Shown: positions 24,349-32,239 of the stretch, piece by piece
How the letters are laid out: each line of letters starts with the position of its first letter
Position numbering within the stretch: position 1 is the first letter of the stretch
NCBI GenBank assembly: GCA_002737105.1
Contig: NSHO01000004.1
Location: forward strand, 1 to 35,555
DNA: 35,555 bases
From: Flavobacteriales bacterium
GTDB taxonomy: Bacteria; Bacteroidota; Bacteroidia; Flavobacteriales; Flavobacteriaceae
Reading direction: 5' to 3'
Translations under genes and position numbers: made by a program
The notes under the pieces: model-generated
Database searches by the model: none
What the model saw: the letters and a program-made list of their open reading frames with translations, nothing else
What the model was told of the DNA's origin: nothing

Positions 24349-24371
24349 AACACAATTTTCTTGCTTGTGTT
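24349..24371 (+). terminator. Weak hairpin after aspS
   Basis: AACACAA (24349-24355) pairs with TTGTGTT (24365-24371) across 9 bases, directly after the aspS stop. No clean T-run follows and the loop contains the -33 TTG of the next promoter, so this may be a weak terminator or chance. Confidence 0.35.
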
Positions 24372-24390
24372 AAATTAATTTATATATTTG
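24361..24390 (+). promoter_or_regulatory. Bacteroidetes-type promoter of the cold-shock gene
   Basis: TTG (24361-24363), 19 bases, TATATTTG (24383-24390). Transcription would start near 24397, leaving a leader of only about 23 bases, so the long cold-sensing leader known from E. coli cspA is absent. Confidence 0.7.
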
Positions 24391-24419
24391 CTCATTATTA
24401 ATAATTAAATACGCATATA

Positions 24420-24620
24420 ATGCAAACAGGAACAGTAAAATTCTTCAATGAAACTAAAGGTTTTGGTTTTATCACTAACGAAGATACAGGTAAGGACATT
24501 TTTGTTCACGCTACAGGAATCAATGTTGAAAACTTAAACGAGGGAGACCGCGTTAGTTATGAAGAAGAAGAAGGAAGAAAAGGAATTGTAGCAACTAAAG
24601 TTGTAATATTAAACGATTAA
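24420..24620 (+). CDS. Cold-shock domain protein (CspA family)
   Basis: A 66-residue single-domain nucleic-acid chaperone that melts RNA structure. It opens MQTGTVKFFNETKGFGFI, holding the RNP1-type motif KGFGFI (residues 14-19), and has RNP2-type DIFVHATGI (about 26-34); the usual aromatic surface is present, although the family's H-F-S after FVH is ATGI here. It ends with GIVATKVVIL. It is framed by its own promoter and a strong terminator, so it is monocistronic. Csp paralogues are numerous, so no gene number is assigned. Confidence 0.96.
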   Translation: MQTGTVKFFNETKGFGFITNEDTGKDIFVHATGINVENLNEGDRVSYEEEEGRKGIVATKVVILND

Positions 24621-24635
24621 TTTATTACCGTCTAA

Positions 24636-24665
24636 AAACGCTCCCGAAAACGGAGCGTTTTTTTT
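24636..24665 (+). terminator. Strong rho-independent terminator of the cold-shock gene
   Basis: AAACGCTCC (24636-24644) pairs with GGAGCGTTT (24652-24660) across 7 bases, followed by T's to 24665. It isolates the cold-shock gene from the nuo operon. Confidence 0.93.
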
Positions 24666-24742
24666 GTGCTTTATTTTTTATTTAGAATGATTATAAATAC
24701 ATTCTTTTTCATAAAATCACCATTCTTAATGTGGTTTAAATT

Positions 24743-24772
24743 TTGATAATACCGCAATACAAATTAATTTTG
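24743..24772 (+). promoter_or_regulatory. Bacteroidetes-type promoter of the nuo operon
   Basis: TTTTG with its TTG at 24743-24745, 19 bases, then TAATTTTG (24765-24772), an excellent fit. Transcription would begin near 24779, about 19 bases before the nuoA ATG. No other equally good promoter is seen inside the operon. Confidence 0.72.
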
Positions 24773-24797
24773 TGGCAATTTTAAAAATAACATTAAA

Positions 24798-25163
24798 ATG
24801 CATAATTCTCAAATTGATTTTATACCTATTCTAATGCAAGTATTTCTTGCTGTAGGGTTTGTTGCTCTAACAATTTTTGGCTCAAGCTTATTAGGTCCTA
24901 AAAGATCATCTGCTAATAAAGACAAGAGTTTCGAATGCGGAATCGAATCTGTTGGAAACGCCCGTATTCCTTTTTCTGTAAAATATTTTTTAGTAGCTAT
25001 TTTATTCGTTCTTTTTGATGTGGAAGTTATTTTCATGTATCCTTGGGCTGTAAATTTTAAAGAAATGGGTGTAGAAGGATTAATCAAGATGAGTATTTTT
25101 ATGATTTTATTATTAATCGGTTTCTTCTATGTTATTAAGAAGAAAGCATTGGTTTGGGAATAA
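24798..25163 (+). CDS. nuoA: NADH-quinone oxidoreductase subunit A
   Basis: Membrane subunit of complex I at the junction with the peripheral arm. The 121-residue protein has three membrane helices, and the loop between the first two carries the conserved KDKSFECGIES, with the Cys known to be exposed in the quinone-site loop. The second helix has FLVAILFVLFDVEVIFMYPWAV with the conserved acidic DVE. First gene of the operon, directly behind the promoter at 24743-24772. A 72-base AT-rich spacer separates it from nuoB. Confidence 0.97.
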   Translation: MHNSQIDFIPILMQVFLAVGFVALTIFGSSLLGPKRSSANKDKSFECGIESVGNARIPFSVKYFLVAILFVLFDVEVIFMYPWAVNFKEMGVEGLIKMSIFMILLLIGFFYVIKKKALVWE

Positions 25164-25182
25164 TAAAATAAGTATAAATTTT

Positions 25183-25234
25183 AAATGATGAATTTTAATT
25201 TCATTCAAAATTTTTAATTCGAAATTCAAAATAA
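25183..25234. repeat. AT-rich spacer with paired words, copy 1 (nuoA-nuoB)
   Basis: AAATGATGAATTTTAA (25183-25198) and AAATTCAAAATAA (25222-25234) frame this spacer. Both words recur in the same order in the nuoD-nuoE spacer. The stretch contains partly complementary ATTTTAAT / ATTCAAAAT words that could fold weakly. Confidence 0.6.
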
Positions 25235-25235
25235 T

Positions 25236-25781
25236 ATGAGTAAAAATATAAATATGGTTGATGCGCCCGAAGGGCATGCAGGTGAAGGATTCTTTGCTAC
25301 GAAACTAGACCAAGTTGTTGGTTTGGCTCGTGCCAATTCATTATGGCCATTACCATTTGCTACTTCATGTTGTGGTATCGAATTTATGGCTACAATGGCA
25401 TCGCATTATGATTTGGCTCGTTTTGGATCAGAACGTGTAAGTTTTTCTCCACGTCAGGCAGATATGCTTCTTGTAATGGGAACAATCTCTAAAAAAATGG
25501 CACCTATTTTACGCCAAGTTTATGAACAAATGTCAGAACCTCGTTGGGTAATTGCAGTTGGAGCTTGTGCTTCTTCAGGTGGAATTTTTGACACCTATTC
25601 TGTTTTACAAGGTATTGATAAAGTAATTCCTGTTGACGTTTATGTGCCAGGTTGCCCACCACGACCAGAACAAATAGTAGACGGCGTAATGCAACTACAA
25701 GAATTAGTAAAAAGTGAATCTCAAAGAAGAAGACATTCTGCAGAATATAAAGAATTGTTAGCTTCCTATAACATAGAATAA
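25236..25781 (+). CDS. nuoB: NADH-quinone oxidoreductase subunit B
   Basis: Carries the last iron-sulfur cluster (N2) before quinone. The 181-residue protein has the four tetranuclear-cluster cysteines: the adjacent pair Cys45-Cys46 ([11 protein letters not shown]), Cys111 (GACASSGG) and Cys140 (PGCPPRPEQ). [19 protein letters not shown] is the conserved family stretch. The first 20 residues are a variable leader. nuoC begins two bases after its stop. Confidence 0.98.
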   Translation: MSKNINMVDAPEGHAGEGFFATKLDQVVGLARANSLWPLPFATSCCGIEFMATMASHYDLARFGSERVSFSPRQADMLLVMGTISKKMAPILRQVYEQMSEPRWVIAVGACASSGGIFDTYSVLQGIDKVIPVDVYVPGCPPRPEQIVDGVMQLQELVKSESQRRRHSAEYKELLASYNIE

Positions 25782-25783
25782 TA

Positions 25784-26311
25784 ATGGCTTTAGAATCAGT
25801 AGACATACAAAGCAAATTGCAAGAAACTTTTGGAGACAACGTAAAGTATTTTAGAACAGAATACGACATGTTTGTTCTAGAAGCTGATGAAGATGTAGTG
25901 TACAACGTAATAAAATTTTTAAAAGAAGAACCTGCATTAAACTTTAGTTTTTTAACTGATTTATGCGGAATTCATTATCCAGATAGCGATATAAATGAAC
26001 AATTTTGCGTAGTTTATCATTTACATAATTGGTACGAAAACAAAAGAATACGAGTAAAAACATTTTTAAACGGAACAAAACCTGAAGTAAAATCAATCAC
26101 TTCGTTATTTAATTGTGCCAACTGGATGGAACGTGAAACATTCGATTTCTATGGAATTATTTTTCACGGACACCCAAATTTAGTACGAATTTTAAATATG
26201 GACGAAATGACTTCTTTTCCAATGAGAAAAGAATTTCCAATGGAAGATTCAGGAAGAACAGATAAAGACGACCGTTTCTTCGGTAGAACCATTAATAATT
26301 CAACAATTTAA
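25784..26311 (+). CDS. nuoC: NADH-quinone oxidoreductase subunit C
   Basis: Peripheral-arm scaffold subunit (30-kDa type) of 175 residues, separate from NuoD rather than fused as in E. coli. The recognisable C-terminal signature is WMERETFDFYGIIFHGHPNL followed by VRILNMDEMTSFPMRKEFP (near 125-160), matching the family pattern E-R-E-x-[FW]-D-[FLM]-[FY]-G-I and P-x-R-K-D/E-F-P. Its stop is one base before the nuoD ATG, consistent with coupled translation. Confidence 0.96.
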   Translation: MALESVDIQSKLQETFGDNVKYFRTEYDMFVLEADEDVVYNVIKFLKEEPALNFSFLTDLCGIHYPDSDINEQFCVVYHLHNWYENKRIRVKTFLNGTKPEVKSITSLFNCANWMERETFDFYGIIFHGHPNLVRILNMDEMTSFPMRKEFPMEDSGRTDKDDRFFGRTINNSTI

Positions 26312-26312
26312 G

Positions 26313-27551
26313 ATGGGAACATTAGCATTACCTGCAGATCATAGATATTACAAATATATTGAGGAGCGTCACAACGAAGACGGAAGCGAATTAGCTATCT
26401 TAAACTTAGGACCAACTCACCCTGCCACTCACGGAATTTTTCAAAACATCTTATTAATGGATGGGGAAAGAATTTTAGACGCAGAACCAACTATAGGATA
26501 TATTCACAGGGCTTTTGAAAAAATCGCAGAAAATCGTCCGTTTTATCAAATTACACCACTTACAGATCGAATGAATTATTGTTCATCACCAATAAATAAT
26601 ATGGCTTGGTGGTTGACTATAGAAAAATTATTGGATATCGAAGTTCCAAAACGTGCACAATATTTACGTGTGATTGTAATGGAATTAGCGCGTATAACAG
26701 ACCACTTAATTTGCAACTCTATTTTAGGAGTTGATACTGGTGCCTACACAGGTTTTCTATACGTTTTTCAATTTCGCGAAAAGGTATATGAAATTTACGA
26801 AGAAATTTGTGGCGCTCGTTTAACCACAAATATGGGAAGAATCGGTGGATTCGAAAGAGATTGGTCGCCAAAAGCATTTGAATTATTAGATACATTCTTA
26901 AAAGACTTCCCAGTAGCTTGGAAAGAATTTGAAGATTTATTTACAAGAAATAGAATTTTTATTGACAGAACGGTAAATGTAGGTGCCATCACTCCAGAAA
27001 TGGCAATGGATTACGGATTTACTGGTCCAAATTTAAGAGCCGCTGGTGTAGATTATGATGTTCGTGTCGCACAACCTTATTCTTCTTATGAAGATTTTGA
27101 ATTTAATATTCCTGTTGGAAAATCTGGTGATACTTACGACAGATTTTGTGTAAGAAACGCTGAAGTTTGGGAAAGTTTGAGCATTATTCGTCAAGCATTA
27201 GAAAAAATGCCAGAAGGAAATGAATTCCATGCTGAAGTTCCAGATTATTATCTTCCACCAAAAGAAGACGTGTACCATAATATGGAAGCTTTAATTTATC
27301 ACTTTAAAATTGTAATGGGAGAAATTCCTATTCCTGTTGCAGAAGTGTACCAACCGGTTGAAGGCGGTAATGGTGAATTAGGCTTTTATTTAATTACAGA
27401 CGGAAGCAGAACACCTTATAGATTACATTTTAGAAGACCAAGTTTCATCTATTATCAAGCATACCCTGAAATGATTAAAGGAGCAATGTTATCAGATGCT
27501 ATTGTAATCTTATCAAGTTTAAATGTAATTGCTGGAGAATTAGACGCATAA
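26313..27551 (+). CDS. nuoD: NADH-quinone oxidoreductase subunit D
   Basis: Forms the quinone pocket with NuoB. The 412-residue protein (49-kDa family) has LGPTHPATHGIFQNILLMDG (near 31-50), where the His residues line the quinone site, then the DRMNYCSSPINN stretch and the C-terminal LYRLHFRRPS-like TPYRLHFRRPSF. Full length for the family. A 48-base AT-rich spacer with the repeated words follows before nuoE. Confidence 0.98.
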   Translation: MGTLALPADHRYYKYIEERHNEDGSELAILNLGPTHPATHGIFQNILLMDGERILDAEPTIGYIHRAFEKIAENRPFYQITPLTDRMNYCSSPINNMAWWLTIEKLLDIEVPKRAQYLRVIVMELARITDHLICNSILGVDTGAYTGFLYVFQFREKVYEIYEEICGARLTTNMGRIGGFERDWSPKAFELLDTFLKDFPVAWKEFEDLFTRNRIFIDRTVNVGAITPEMAMDYGFTGPNLRAAGVDYDVRVAQPYSSYEDFEFNIPVGKSGDTYDRFCVRNAEVWESLSIIRQALEKMPEGNEFHAEVPDYYLPPKEDVYHNMEALIYHFKIVMGEIPIPVAEVYQPVEGGNGELGFYLITDGSRTPYRLHFRRPSFIYYQAYPEMIKGAMLSDAIVILSSLNVIAGELDA

Positions 27552-27559
27552 TAAATTAT

Positions 27560-27594
27560 AAATGATGAATTTTAAATTATAAAATTCAAAATAA
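27560..27594. repeat. AT-rich spacer with paired words, copy 2 (nuoD-nuoE)
   Basis: AAATGATGAATTTTAA (27560-27575) and AAATTCAAAATAA (27582-27594) repeat the words of the nuoA-nuoB spacer, with the middle shortened from 23 to 6 bases. Confidence 0.6.
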
Positions 27595-27599
27595 AAAAA

Positions 27600-28130
27600 A
27601 TGGAAATATCAAATATTAAACAAGAGATACACATAACTGAAGCGTTAATGACTCGAATTAACGAATTAATTAGTCATTATCCTGCAGATAAAAAAAAATC
27701 GGCATTGCTTCCAGTTTTACATGAAGTACAAGATGCTCATGACAATTGGTTAAGTGTAGAATTGCAACAAAAAGTAGCTGAAATTTTGGATATTCTTCCA
27801 ATTGAAGTATATGAAGTGGTAACATTTTATACAATGTTTAACACAAAACCTGTGGCTAAATATATGTTCGAGTTTTGTAGAACATCTTGTTGCGCTACTC
27901 GAGGTGTTGAGGATTTAATGGATTACGCCTGTTCTAAATTGGGCGTGAAAGAAGGAGAAATTACTTCAGATGGATTGTTTCAAGTAGTTGGCGTGGAATG
28001 TTTAGGTGCTTGTGGATATGCACCCATGTTGCAATTAGGCGATTTTTATCACGAAAAATTATCAAAGAAGTCCTTTGATACGTTAATTGAAGATTGCAAA
28101 GCAGAAAAAATAACTTTACACGATAAATAA
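27600..28130 (+). CDS. nuoE: NADH-quinone oxidoreductase subunit E
   Basis: Thioredoxin-like subunit of the NADH-input module holding a binuclear cluster (N1a). The 176-residue protein has the four ligands: Cys93 and Cys98 (FCRTSCCATRG) and Cys134 and Cys138 (VECLGACGYAPM). An N-terminal helical part (LLPVLHEVQDAHDNWLS) matches the family. nuoF follows four bases downstream. Its presence with nuoF shows that this complex I takes electrons from NADH. Confidence 0.97.
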   Translation: MEISNIKQEIHITEALMTRINELISHYPADKKKSALLPVLHEVQDAHDNWLSVELQQKVAEILDILPIEVYEVVTFYTMFNTKPVAKYMFEFCRTSCCATRGVEDLMDYACSKLGVKEGEITSDGLFQVVGVECLGACGYAPMLQLGDFYHEKLSKKSFDTLIEDCKAEKITLHDK

Positions 28131-28134
28131 TATC

Positions 28135-29499
28135 ATGGGAAAGAAAATATTATTAGACAAAATAAATATTCCAGGCATAAAAACCTATGAGGTATATCGC
28201 GAAAATGGCGGTTATAAATCAGTGGAAAAAGCACTAACCATGCAACCAGACGATATTACTGATGAAGTAAAAGCTTCAGGACTTCGTGGTCGTGGTGGCG
28301 CCGGTTTTCCAATGGGAATGAAATGGAGTTTTATTGATAAAAAATCAGGAAACCCGAGGCATTTAGTTTGCAATGCAGACGAATCTGAACCAGGTACTTT
28401 CAAAGACCGTTATTTAATGGAATACATTCCTCACCTTTTAATTGAAGGGATGATTACTTCAAGTTTCGCACTTGGCGCTAATCTGTCTTATATATATATT
28501 AGAGGAGAATACATGTGGATTTACAAAATTTTAGAAAAAGCAATCAAAGAAGCTTATGCTGCTGGTTGGTTAGGTAAAAACATAAAAGGTTCTGGATACG
28601 ATTTAGATTTATATGTTCACGTTGGTGCAGGAGCTTATATTTGTGGAGAAGAAACTGCATTATTAGAATCTTTAGAAGGAAAAAGAGGAAATCCTCGTAT
28701 CAAACCACCGTTTCCTGCCATCTCAGGATTATGGGCCAACCCAACTGTGGTAAATAATGTAGAATCAATTGCTGCTGTGCCATGGATTGTAATGAATTCT
28801 GGTGCCGAATATGCAAAAATTGGTATAGAACGTTCTACAGGTACCAAATTAATTTCTGCTTCTGGACATATTAAAAATCCGGGTGTTTACGAAATTGAAA
28901 TGGGAATTACAGTAGAAGAATTTATGAATTCTGACGAATACTGTGGTGGTATGATTGACGACAGACCTTTAAAGGCTTTAGTTCCTGGAGGTTCATCTGT
29001 GCCAATTTTACCAGCACATTTAATATACAAAACTGCGGCTGGAACAGACCGATTAATGACCTACGAATCCCTATCAGACGGAGGTTTCGCAACAGGTTCC
29101 ATGTTAGGTTCTGGAGGTTTTATTGTTTATAATGATACGACTTGTATCGTAAGAAATACTTGGAATTTTTCCCGTTTCTATCATCATGAAAGTTGCGGAC
29201 AATGTACGCCTTGCCGAGAAGGAACAGGTTGGTTAGAAAAAATATTATGGAGAATCGAAAACGGTCAAGGTCGCGAGGAAGACATCGACTTACTATGGAA
29301 CATTCAATCTAAAATTGAAGGAAACACCATTTGTCCTTTAGGCGATGCTGCTTCATGGCCAGTAGCTGCTGCTATTCGTCACTTCAGAGAAGAATTTGAA
29401 TACCATGTAAGATTCCCAGAAAAAATTAAAGATAGAAACCATTTTGTTGCAGAACCTTTTTCGAAAGTGCAACATTTAATAAGCAAACAAACTGTTTAA
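28135..29499 (+). CDS. nuoF: NADH-quinone oxidoreductase subunit F
   Basis: NADH-oxidising flavin subunit. The 454-residue protein has the FMN/NADH glycine loop LRGRGGAGFPMGMKW (near 50-64), the CNADESEPGTFKDR stretch, the second nucleotide motif GAGAYICGEETALLESLEG, and the N3 tetranuclear cluster: Cys354, Cys357 and Cys360 in SCGQCTPCREGTGW, and Cys400 in NTICPLGDAA. Length is normal. It is followed by a 44-base spacer before nuoG. Confidence 0.98.
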   Translation: MGKKILLDKINIPGIKTYEVYRENGGYKSVEKALTMQPDDITDEVKASGLRGRGGAGFPMGMKWSFIDKKSGNPRHLVCNADESEPGTFKDRYLMEYIPHLLIEGMITSSFALGANLSYIYIRGEYMWIYKILEKAIKEAYAAGWLGKNIKGSGYDLDLYVHVGAGAYICGEETALLESLEGKRGNPRIKPPFPAISGLWANPTVVNNVESIAAVPWIVMNSGAEYAKIGIERSTGTKLISASGHIKNPGVYEIEMGITVEEFMNSDEYCGGMIDDRPLKALVPGGSSVPILPAHLIYKTAAGTDRLMTYESLSDGGFATGSMLGSGGFIVYNDTTCIVRNTWNFSRFYHHESCGQCTPCREGTGWLEKILWRIENGQGREEDIDLLWNIQSKIEGNTICPLGDAASWPVAAAIRHFREEFEYHVRFPEKIKDRNHFVAEPFSKVQHLISKQTV

Positions 29500-29543
29500 T
29501 AAAAATTCAAAAATGATTCCGCTAGGAATCAAACATTTATAAC

Positions 29544-30563
29544 ATGAAAGTAACCATAGACGGACAAAGCGTTGAAGTAGAACCAGGAACAACGATCCTG
29601 CAAGCTGCGCGTATGATTGGAGGCGATTTAGTGCCACCAGCCATGTGTTATTATTCTAAATTAAAAGAAAGCGGTGGAAAATGTCGTTGCTGTTTAGTAG
29701 AAGTAGCTAAAGGTAGCGAAGCAGATCCAAGACCCATGCCGAAATTAATGGCATCATGCGTTACAGGATGTATGGATGGTATGGAAGTAAATAGTAAAAA
29801 TTCGGATAGAGTAACGGAAGCCAGAAAATCTGTAACAGAATTTTTATTAATCAACCACCCATTGGATTGCCCAGTTTGCGACCAAGCTGGAGAATGTGAA
29901 TTACAAAATTTAAGTTTCGAACACGGAAAATCAGAAACACGTTTCATAGAAGAAAAAAGAACTTTTGAACCAGAAAATATTGGTGATAAAATTCAATTAC
30001 ACATGAACCGTTGTATTTTATGTCAACGTTGCACCACTTTAGCAGACCAATTAACAGATAATAGAGTTCATGGTGTTTTAAACCGTGGAGACCATGCGCA
30101 AATTTCAACATGTGTATCTGCTGCGATTGATAATGAATTTTCTGGCAACATGATTGATGTTTGCCCTGTTGGCGCTTTAACAGACAAAACCTTCCGTTTT
30201 AAAAGTAGGGTTTGGTTTAACAAACCGTTCAATGCACATAGAGAATGTACTACTTGTTGTGGTAAAACTACGGTTTGGATGTTCGGAAATGAAATTCAAA
30301 GAGTAACTGGAAGAAAAGACCAATATGGCGAAGTAGAAGAATTTATTTGTAATACCTGTCGTTTTGATAAAAAAGAAGTGTCAGACTGGACAATTGAAGG
30401 GCCAAAACAATTCAATAAAGATTCGGTTATTAATCAAAATAATTATATTCATCCTTTAGAAAAAGTAATTATTGAAACTGAAGATTTTATTTTAGAAGGC
30501 AGAAAACAAGACCAAGTAAGAATCAGTATGTCAGGTGTTCCATTAAAAAATACTCAATTATAA
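29544..30563 (+). CDS. nuoG: NADH-quinone oxidoreductase subunit G, short form without molybdopterin-type domain
   Basis: Carries electrons from NuoE/F down the peripheral arm. At 339 residues it is far shorter than E. coli NuoG (about 900). N-terminal ferredoxin domain with binuclear-cluster Cys35, Cys47, Cys50 and Cys72; His105, Cys109, Cys112 and Cys118 (HPLDCPVCDQAGEC) for the His-ligated N5 cluster; Cys157, Cys160, Cys163 and Cys207 for N4. After that a remnant of the molybdopterin-family Fe-S domain remains: CTTCC at 235-239 and CNTC at 269-272, with the usual CxxCxxxC spacing lost. The protein then ends and nuoH begins with a one-base overlap, so this is a natural end rather than a frameshift. 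Short NuoG is, from memory, usual in Flavobacteriia. Confidence 0.93.
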   Translation: MKVTIDGQSVEVEPGTTILQAARMIGGDLVPPAMCYYSKLKESGGKCRCCLVEVAKGSEADPRPMPKLMASCVTGCMDGMEVNSKNSDRVTEARKSVTEFLLINHPLDCPVCDQAGECELQNLSFEHGKSETRFIEEKRTFEPENIGDKIQLHMNRCILCQRCTTLADQLTDNRVHGVLNRGDHAQISTCVSAAIDNEFSGNMIDVCPVGALTDKTFRFKSRVWFNKPFNAHRECTTCCGKTTVWMFGNEIQRVTGRKDQYGEVEEFICNTCRFDKKEVSDWTIEGPKQFNKDSVINQNNYIHPLEKVIIETEDFILEGRKQDQVRISMSGVPLKNTQL

Positions 30564-31597
30564 TGGATAGTGCATTTATCATAGAAAAAAGTGTCATCAT
30601 ATTTGTTGTTTTTGCATTAACAATGCTAATGGCAATGTATTCAACTTGGGCAGAACGTAAAGTTGCCGCATTTTTACAAGACCGTGTTGGACCAAACCGT
30701 GCAGGTTGGGGTGGCTTATTACAACCACTAGCAGATGGTGCTAAATTATTTACAAAAGAAGAATTTTTTCCAAATACACCTAATAGATTTTTATTTATTT
30801 TAGGACCAGCAATAGCTATGAGTACAGCCTTAATTACAAGTGCTGTTATCCCTTGGGGAGATAAAATTCACGTTTTCGGAAGAGATGTAGTACTTCAAGC
30901 AACAGATATTGATGTGTCAATATTATATATTTTCGGTGTATTATCAATCGGAGTTTACGGAATTATGATTGGTGCTTGGGCATCTAACAATAAATATTCC
31001 TTAATGTCCGCTGTTCGTGCTTCTTCTCAAATGATTTCTTATGAAGTTGCGATGGGATTAGCCATGATTTCCATTTTAATGATGTCGGGTTCATTGTCTT
31101 TAAAAGACATTACTGTAATGCAAGCCAACGATGGATGGAATATTTTCTATCAGCCTTTAGCTTTCTTAATTTTCTTAATTTGTTCATTTGCAGAAACCAA
31201 CAGAACGCCTTTTGATTTAGCAGAATGTGAATCAGAATTAATTGGTGGCTATCACACAGAATATTCCTCCATGAAAATGGGATTCTATTTATTTGCTGAA
31301 TATGCGAATATGTTTATTTCGTCAACTATTTTAGCTATCGTGTTTTTAGGTGGTTACCACTTTCCAGGAATGGCTTGGGTAAATGAAAATTGGGGTATAA
31401 ATATTGGTGCATTATTAGGATTTTTAACCTTATTTGCAAAAATATGTTTCTTCATCTTTTTCTATATGTGGGTAAGATGGACAATTCCACGTTTCAGATA
31501 TGATCAATTAATGCATTTAGGTTGGAAAATATTAATACCATTAGCGGTTATTAATATTATTATTACAGGAATTGTAATGGTTTTATTTGGAAACTAA
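30563..31597 (+). CDS. nuoH: NADH-quinone oxidoreductase subunit H
   Basis: Membrane subunit that completes the quinone channel and couples it to the proton pumps. The 344-residue protein has about eight helices; the family stretches AERKVAAFLQDRVGPNRAGWGGLLQPLADGAK-type region (residues 29-60), the EVAMGLAMISILM helix and FAETNRTPFDLAECESELIGGYHTEYS-type loop (near 211-238) are all intact. Its ATG overlaps the nuoG stop. A 123-base gap and an unrelated ORF6N gene separate it from nuoI. Confidence 0.98.
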   Translation: MDSAFIIEKSVIIFVVFALTMLMAMYSTWAERKVAAFLQDRVGPNRAGWGGLLQPLADGAKLFTKEEFFPNTPNRFLFILGPAIAMSTALITSAVIPWGDKIHVFGRDVVLQATDIDVSILYIFGVLSIGVYGIMIGAWASNNKYSLMSAVRASSQMISYEVAMGLAMISILMMSGSLSLKDITVMQANDGWNIFYQPLAFLIFLICSFAETNRTPFDLAECESELIGGYHTEYSSMKMGFYLFAEYANMFISSTILAIVFLGGYHFPGMAWVNENWGINIGALLGFLTLFAKICFFIFFYMWVRWTIPRFRYDQLMHLGWKILIPLAVINIIITGIVMVLFGN

Positions 31598-31691
31598 AAT
31601 ATAATGTAATACCAAGGAATCGTAAAATGTGATACCTTTAAAAAAACTTAAAATTTAATAAACACAGCAAGTTAAAGCATAAAAATATATA

Positions 31692-31718
31692 CGCCAAAAT
31701 TAATTTTAACCGCCAAAA
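31692..31718. promoter_or_regulatory. Direct repeat CGCCAAAA x2, possible operator
   Basis: CGCCAAAA occurs at 31692-31699 and 31711-31718, 19 bases start to start (about two helical turns), the second ending two bases before the ORF6N ATG. Such placement would suit binding of a protein on one face of DNA or RNA. No TAnnTTTG box is seen on the plus strand in this 123-base gap. Function is speculative. Confidence 0.35.
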
Positions 31719-31720
31719 GT

Positions 31721-32239
31721 ATGGAAAATTCAATTATTCCGAATGAAACAATTTCTAATAAAATTTATTTTATAAGAAATCAAAAAGTAATGATTGATAG
31801 GGATTTAGCAGAATTATTTGCAATTCCTACAAAAAGATTAAACGAACAAGTTAAAAGAAATATAAATAGATTTACAAATCATTTTATGTTTCAATTGACT
31901 GAATTTGAAAAGAATGAACTGGTCGCAAATTGCGACCACCTCAAAAATTTAAAGTTTTCAAAGTCGTTACCTTATGCTTTTTCTGAACATGGCATATTAA
32001 TGTTAAGCAATGTTTTAAATAGCGAAAGAGCAATAACTTTTAGTATAAAAATTATTGAAGTGTTTATAGAAATGAGAGAATATCTTATTCAAAATTTAAG
32101 TTTAAAAAATGAAATTGAAGAAATAAGAAAAAAATTAAACAATCACGATAAAAACATTGAATTGGTCTTTAATTATTTAGATGAATTAATGGAAAAACAA
32201 GAAAATACAGAACCAAGAAAAAAAATAGGTTATAAATAA
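31721..32239 (+). CDS. ORF6N-domain DNA-binding protein inserted in the nuo operon
   Basis: A 172-residue protein with an ORF6N domain (about residues 8-95), a KilA-N-related DNA-binding module of phage and virus proteins. Matching features are IYFIRNQKVMIDRDLAELF, then the TKRLNEQVKRNINRF and F-MFQLTEFE stretches and LPYAFSEHGILMLSNVLNS. Residues about 105-165 are a charged, probably coiled-coil tail (NEIEEIRKKLNNHDKNIELV). It has no role in respiration. A hand count gives 112 G+C in 480 bases (31741-32220, 23%) against 176 in 480 (37%) for nuoI (32281-32760). Its TAA overlaps the nuoI ATG by one base, so nuoI translation may now depend on it. Acquisition by transfer is likely; regulator versus passenger is unresolved. 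Confidence 0.9.
   Translation: MENSIIPNETISNKIYFIRNQKVMIDRDLAELFAIPTKRLNEQVKRNINRFTNHFMFQLTEFEKNELVANCDHLKNLKFSKSLPYAFSEHGILMLSNVLNSERAITFSIKIIEVFIEMREYLIQNLSLKNEIEEIRKKLNNHDKNIELVFNYLDELMEKQENTEPRKKIGYK

Noticed and set aside
25504..25905. 133-codon minus-strand open frame across nuoB/nuoC
   Set aside because: Antisense to two well-supported complex I genes, spanning their junction, with a low-complexity translation.
29544..31597. NuoG truncation by frameshift with the missing domain in another frame
   Set aside because: nuoH starts with a one-base overlap at the nuoG stop and its own frame fills the following DNA, so no remnant of the large domain can follow.
31695..31702. Minus-strand TAATTTTG box in the nuoH-ORF6N gap
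   Set aside because: It would drive antisense transcription into nuoH, lacks a -33 TTG, and such words are common by chance in AT-rich DNA.
31721..32239. ORF6N gene as part of an insertion sequence or prophage
   Set aside because: No transposase, terminal inverted repeats, target duplication or other phage genes were seen on either side; the neighbours are intact nuo genes.
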